Assembly (NCBI RefSeq): GCF_032062135.1
Contig: NC_092860.1
Location: 1,340,063 to 1,404,062 of the forward strand
DNA from: Pyxicephalus adspersus
Taxonomy: Eukaryota > Chordata > Amphibia > Anura > Pyxicephalidae
Length of the DNA stretch: 64,000 nt
Reading direction: 5' to 3'
The notes under the pieces were generated by a model. The model ran no database searches. It was not told where the DNA came from and saw only the letters and a program-made list of their open reading frames with translations. This document shows positions 55,801-61,800 of this stretch, one piece after another (position 1 is the first letter of the stretch; each line of letters begins with the position of its first letter). A program made the translations under genes and the position numbers.

Positions 55801-58800
55801 TGTTACATTTTCATAGGGACAATTATATCTTTCAGCTCTTGTTGGGCAGAATGCCTTTCTGAGATGTTCTGGGATTTGCAGTTCACTGCAGCTGGAGAAC
55901 CGCAGATTAAAAAACCCTCAGACATGTTATAGCACCGGGGCTCAGACCTTCCGGATCCAACAGCTGAGTTCAGAGCAGACGCAGCTGATGAAGAGGGAGA
56001 ACATTTCTGTGAAATATTCTGCTAATTGGCTGTCCATCTCCAGAGAGACCTCCACCGGCCCAGACACAGCTGCACCAGAACGATTACCGATCTGCACATC
56101 TCTGTCTGTACACAACCCTGTGCGTTCCTGTGTGCCAGCAGCTTTATAGGCAGAACACAGCTCGCCTTCTATCTGGAGCATTGCAAATTATTATTTTACA
56201 GTGCACCTAAAATATTTAGTCTGGATAATGTTGGCAGTTTTTCTCCAGAGACAAATATTGTCTTTGTGCTTTCTGGATTCCGCTTTTAAAACTATCAGGG
56301 GGAAAATTGTCTGGAAGTTGCGATGTGTTTGTTAAAGCATACAGATTCTATGCACCAGGGAATGGAAAGGAGCATTCTAATTGTATAGCATGGAACACAC
56401 AAAAAGTGGAAAGTGTCATTTACCTGTTGTATGTTAATTTTAAATATTATTCCTATTGATATAATATGGCCAAAAGTCTCTGGACTCTTGGCCACATGCA
56501 TATAAACAGCCCATATCAAAACCATTATTAATATTATTATTAAACAGGATTTATATAGCACCAACATATTACGCAGCGCTGTACATTAAATATGCACTTA
56601 GTTACTCCTTCCTGCCGACCCTCCAACAATCTCCACTCTTCTGGGAATGTCTACCACAAAATTTTAAAGGGTGCCTATAGTATTTCTGCCCAGGTGTGTT
56701 GGATGAGAAGACCTGGCTAACAATCAGCATTTTATTTCTGATTTGCCCCCATTGGTGAGGTTATGTGCTGATGGTGGGGATTTCCCCCCATTGGTGAGGT
56801 CAGGTACTGATGGTGGGGATTTGCCCCCATTGGTGAGGTCAGGTACTGATGGNNNNNNNNNNNNNNNNNNNNNNNNNNNNNNNNNNNNNNNNNNNNNNNN
56901 NNNNNNNNNNNNNNNNNNNNNNNNNNNNNNNNNNNNNNNNNNNNNNNNNNNNNNNNNNNNNNNNNNNNNNNNNNNNNNNNNNNNNNNNNNNNNNNNNNNN
57001 NNNNNNNNNNNNNNNNNNNNNNNNNNNNNNNNNNNNNNNNNNNNNNNNNNNNNNNNNNNNNNNNNNNNGTGAGGTCAGGTACTGATGGTGGGGATTTGCC
57101 CCCATTGGTGAGGTCAGGTGCTGATGGTGGGGATTTGCCTCCATTGGTGAGGTCAGGTACTGATGGGGGGATTTGCCCCCTATTGGTGAGGTCAGGTACT
57201 GATGGTGGGGATTTGCCCCCTATTGGTGAGGTCAGGTACTGATGTTGGATGAGAAGACCTGGCTCACCATTACAATTCATCTCAAAGGTGTTCAGTAGGG
57301 TTGAGGTCAGGGCTCTGTGCAGGACATTCAAGTTCCCCCGCACCTAACTCGTCCCACTATGTCTTTATGGAGGGGCTTTGTGCACAGGACACAGTCATGG
57401 GGGTAACAGAAAAGGGTCTTCACTAACCTGTTGTCACTATGTGCTATGTATTACTGCACTGAACAGACCTATAAATTATTGCATTTTCCTGAATCCTCCT
57501 ATAGAGATTTTGTAGAGGAGAAGTTGGGCAGTAAATATGTCATCGGCCGTTCTCTGGACTTTGCCACCTCATATGAAGAGTCTGGACCAGCCACTCCCAT
57601 GTTCTTCATTCTGTCACCTGGTGTGGACCCTCTTAAAGATGTGGAAAAACAAGGTAATGTAATTACCCTAAATGCCCTCTGCTTCCTGCTGCCCATACAG
57701 TAAGAAATAATAGAGCCACTACCATTCACACTATGGTAAGTACCAAGATAATAAACTGTTTTCTTTTCTTCTTTACAGGGAAGAAGTTGGGCTACACATT
57801 TGATAATCAGAATCTGCACAATGTTTCTTTGGGACAGGGACAGGAGATTGTGGCTGAACAGGCCCTGGATCTTGCAGCCAAAGAAGGACACTGGGTGATC
57901 TTACAGGTATGACTTCATGTCTTGCACTGTTATAATCCACCTCAGCCCCATTCATTTATATTACATCTTGTGCTGGAAAGATGAGGACTTATGTCGGCCA
58001 TCATCAGTGTTATTCACATGAATCGTCATTTGTGGCTGAATGTCTTCTGTATGTCACAGCTGCTCCCCAATCCCAGATGTTTATCTGTCTGCCGGCAACT
58101 CACAGATCACTAGAAGAGCAAAGTGTTTCATCTTATTCTTTCTTCTTTCTATTCTTTCATCTCTCTCCCTGTGTTTTCTCTTATTCCTCCTCTCTATATC
58201 TATTCCTCCCTTCTCTGCACTCTTCTTTCTTTTTCCTGCTCATCTGCTCTGTGTTCCTCTCTCTCTTCTATCTCTTTGTTCATTCACGTCTCTCTCTCTC
58301 TTCTATCTTTTTGTCTTTAGCTCCCTTTTTCCCATTATCCTTCTCTCTGTTCTTCCACAGCTTTGTCTCTGCTCTGTCTCTCTTTTCAATGCCTCTCTTT
58401 CTTTTTTTTTGCTTTTTCCTTCTCTCTGTTCTTCCATTATTATTAGTAATAAGTCTTTGCTGTAAGCCTGTGTGAGTTGTAGAATGAGTTAGGTGTTTAG
58501 CACTCTCACAAAGCTTCGAGACAGCATTCTGTTCAATATACAGGGATGCCTTTTGTCCCCGGACATTGTGAGGACGTAGCTGTCTTCCCCTGCATGGAGT
58601 AACAACGCAGATAGCAATACATTCTATGTTAGCTTTGTATTTATGGAGCTGGCCTTGTATACAGCACAGTCATGCTGAAACAAAAAACCACACTGTAACC
58701 ACAAGACTGGAGGAGCAGTTGTAGTATTAACAGAACCCTTCATTAAGAACACCCGGACATTATTTGGAGGATGGGGCACATGTTTCGGCCATATAGTACT

Positions 58801-61800
58801 TTCATACATAGGTGTATAAGTAGCCAGAAGTATTTTTTCAGGATATTCCCAACCCATCCGGAGTGAATCCATCTTATTTTCTGCCCATTTGCTTCCTTGA
58901 GTTCAGGCAGCTCCAGCATATATTTCCCATTTTAAGTGCCGTCGGCATCTATTAACTGAAATGTCACTTAAATCACTTTGGAATTAAGGTAATTTATTCC
59001 TGAGTTCCTCATTTTCATACATTGTTGCTTCGCTGCTCCACAATCAAGCTGCAAGTTAAAAAAAAAAAGAACTTTTGTGCAAACGTGACTCCGACCAGCC
59101 ATGCTACCAGCGGGCAACGAGCCAATAGCGGGCTTCTCCGGCAGACGGGGTCCAGGACGCTGGCTCACTGCTGCAGGGAATTTAAACAGAATGAGACGAG
59201 TTACAAAATATCATGACAAATGACTGTTTTCTTTTTTTTTAAATATCACTTTGTATCTGTGGGGGACGTATCCTAATTGTGTCTGTTACCTGCTGCAAGA
59301 ATAAAAGAGAGCCTGTCACCATGTCAAGTGGCCTTAGGCATTCAGCTGTAATTAGATAAAGGAACAGGTTTGTGCTGAGTCTTCCTGGGTCTCGGTTAAA
59401 GCTGTCTGATTTTCAGAGCAGTCTCTCTGCTATAGAATTAGAGATTACATGAAAGAACTACTAATACCATTCACAGATGGTCATTTAAACTGCCTAAAAT
59501 AAGCTTTGTATTGTTTTTCTGTTGTTAGTTATTTAGGCTGAACAATAATACATTGTAGTGATCAAACAGTTGTATACAAAGACTCCAGTGATGGAGTCAG
59601 GATGGGATTCTTAATGGTGACAACAGAGGACTATGTATGTGTAATGTGTCTCAGCTCTGTCATGTGTAGTCCCCATTGGGAGGATATGTGACGGGGTGGC
59701 AATGGGAAGTCCTCCTCCTCCTTTCAGGAAGGCTAGCCACAAAACTTTAAAGGGTGTTTAAAGATGAGAGGACTTCTTCTCGACTGTCATTGCGAGATCA
59801 CTAGGGATCATTTTAGATCATGGTATAGGTAGTAGCAGTTAGTAGCATTTAGTCACAAATGAGCTGAAGCTACTGTGTAATATCTGTGAAGTTATTTCAC
59901 TATGTACCCAAGTGGCTCCCGTTCTTGTAGAGTGTTGTGCACATACTCCAAGTACTGAAATGTATCTCCAACACTCATTAAAACTGAAGATTCCACTTGG
60001 ATAATGTTATCCACAACATTCTAGCTGGTGGGATTAATGAGTCGGATTAATGAGTCTAGGTAAAGATGACCTTCCAGGTATCTCACCTATTCTTCTCTTC
60101 ATTTTGCTGTAGAACATTCATCTGGTGGCCAAGTGGCTGAGCACTTTGGAGAAAAAGCTGGAACATCTCAGCGAGGGTAGTCACCAGAATTTCCGGGTCT
60201 TCATCAGCGCGGAGCCGGCCGCTTCACCCGACGGTCACATCATTCCACAGGGTATCCTAGAAAACTCCATCAAGATCACCAATGAGGCACCTACCGGCAT
60301 GCACGCCAACCTGCACAAAGCCCTGGATAACTTCAACCAGGTGAGACCTATTATTGACAGGTATTCCATATTTCCATTACTGTTTTACATGTTCAGATTG
60401 ATAGATTCTATCTTTAGTGGCCAGTCAGAGAATTGGGCAGTCAGAGAATTTCCATGCAGTGCAACTGATAAATTCTCAGCAATATAGATGGTAACATTTT
60501 TTTAATGTGAACTTCTCTTCTTTAAAGATACATGACAGTCAGTGTTGCCATCCTGGGACAGGATCAGTAGGAAACAAATACCAGCCTATTAAAAAAGGCA
60601 AAAACTAAAAAAGCCACCATATCTAAGACCTGAAAAGCTTCACTTTTGTTTTAATGTGACCATTATATTTTTGTTTTTAATGTGGTCCCAGACCCAGCAG
60701 CCTCATCCTGTGTGAGCTGTGTATGATGTCACACTGACAGTGCTGTGTTTGTGGTGCAGGACACTCTGGAGATGTGTGCCCGGGAGACAGAGTTCAAGAG
60801 CATCCTGTTCGCTCTGTGTTACTTCCATGCCGTGGTGGCAGAGAGGAGGAAGTTTGGACCTCAAGGTTGGAATCGTTCCTATCCCTTCAACACTGGAGAT
60901 CTCACCATTTCAGTCAATGTTCTGTACAACTACCTGGAGGCCAATGCTAAGGTAAGAAGGCCAAGATGGTCCTTCTCCGCATGGTTTGAACCCTATGAGG
61001 GGCAGTATGTACCCAGCCCATGCCATGGGAAATCATCAACTTTTCTGCAGAGAAAACCAGCTAAGGTAAAGTTTAGGATAGAAAAGGGAAAGGTTATTAT
61101 TGTTAAGTATAAGGCCCTGGATCGTTTATCCTGGTAAGTATTCCAATGTAATATCCTGCTTGGCAGAGAAAGAAAAGTTTTTGTCTGGTGGCTCTGTAGG
61201 GAGTAGTAACAATTGGGGTGCAAGGAGAAAAGTACCAGACCCAAAAAACCTTCACACCCAGGTTTAGATTTCATTGCACTTCCTCCTGCCTCAGTCACTG
61301 CTCTTGCTGGGGTAGGAAGTGAGGAAAAATCTTCCCAAAGGGCAACAGACAATAATATAACCCCAGCAAGAGTCCAAAGAGTGATTTTATTAGAAGTCAC
61401 ATTCAATTAAAGCTGATGTGTGTGAGAGCTGAACAGATCCCATCCTGGACTGCAACTGAACTTCCAGGAGCTCCAGGGGAAGCAAATGTTCCAAGGGGAT
61501 CCTGGAGAGTCAATAGTGCAAACCAATTGCTGCAAACTTGTTCTAACAATTTACCTTTAGGACCATTCGATATTTAATGTACAGCGCTGTATAAAATGTT
61601 GGCACTATATAAATACTATATAAATATTATTCTAGAAACATTTCTTCCCATGGATGCATTCCAGTGATATGATAAATGTGAAAAACTAAAGAATAACATT
61701 TTAGATAGTGACCCTTTATTATGCAGAGAACATACCTGATAAGCAATCACCTGTAGTCAGTTCAGTGGAAGCTGCAATGTTATTGGTGGTTGGTACTCCC

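Larger units (their letters stand above)
56452..57440 (-). mobile_element. Tc1/mariner-like transposon remnant, copy 5 (nested insertion and internal minisatellite)
   Basis: The left terminus atataatatggccaaaagtc (56459-56478) is the inverted form of the right terminus of copies 2 and 6. On the - strand [12 protein letters not shown] is intact at about 57283-57325. The copy is interrupted by an L2-like tail near 56527-56600 and by a 39-bp minisatellite at 56740-57241. The phrase ttggatgagaagacctggct occurs on both sides of the array. It ends about 65 bp before exon 31. Confidence 0.82.

Noticed and set aside
56732..57343. 203-codon minus-strand ORF with a 13-residue repeat
   Set aside because: It is a 39-bp minisatellite plus an N run inside a dead Tc1 copy.
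58040..58475. Hydrophobic 141-164 codon ORFs that look like membrane proteins
   Set aside because: They are produced by a CT-rich low-complexity tract, which codes for Phe, Leu and Ser in any frame.
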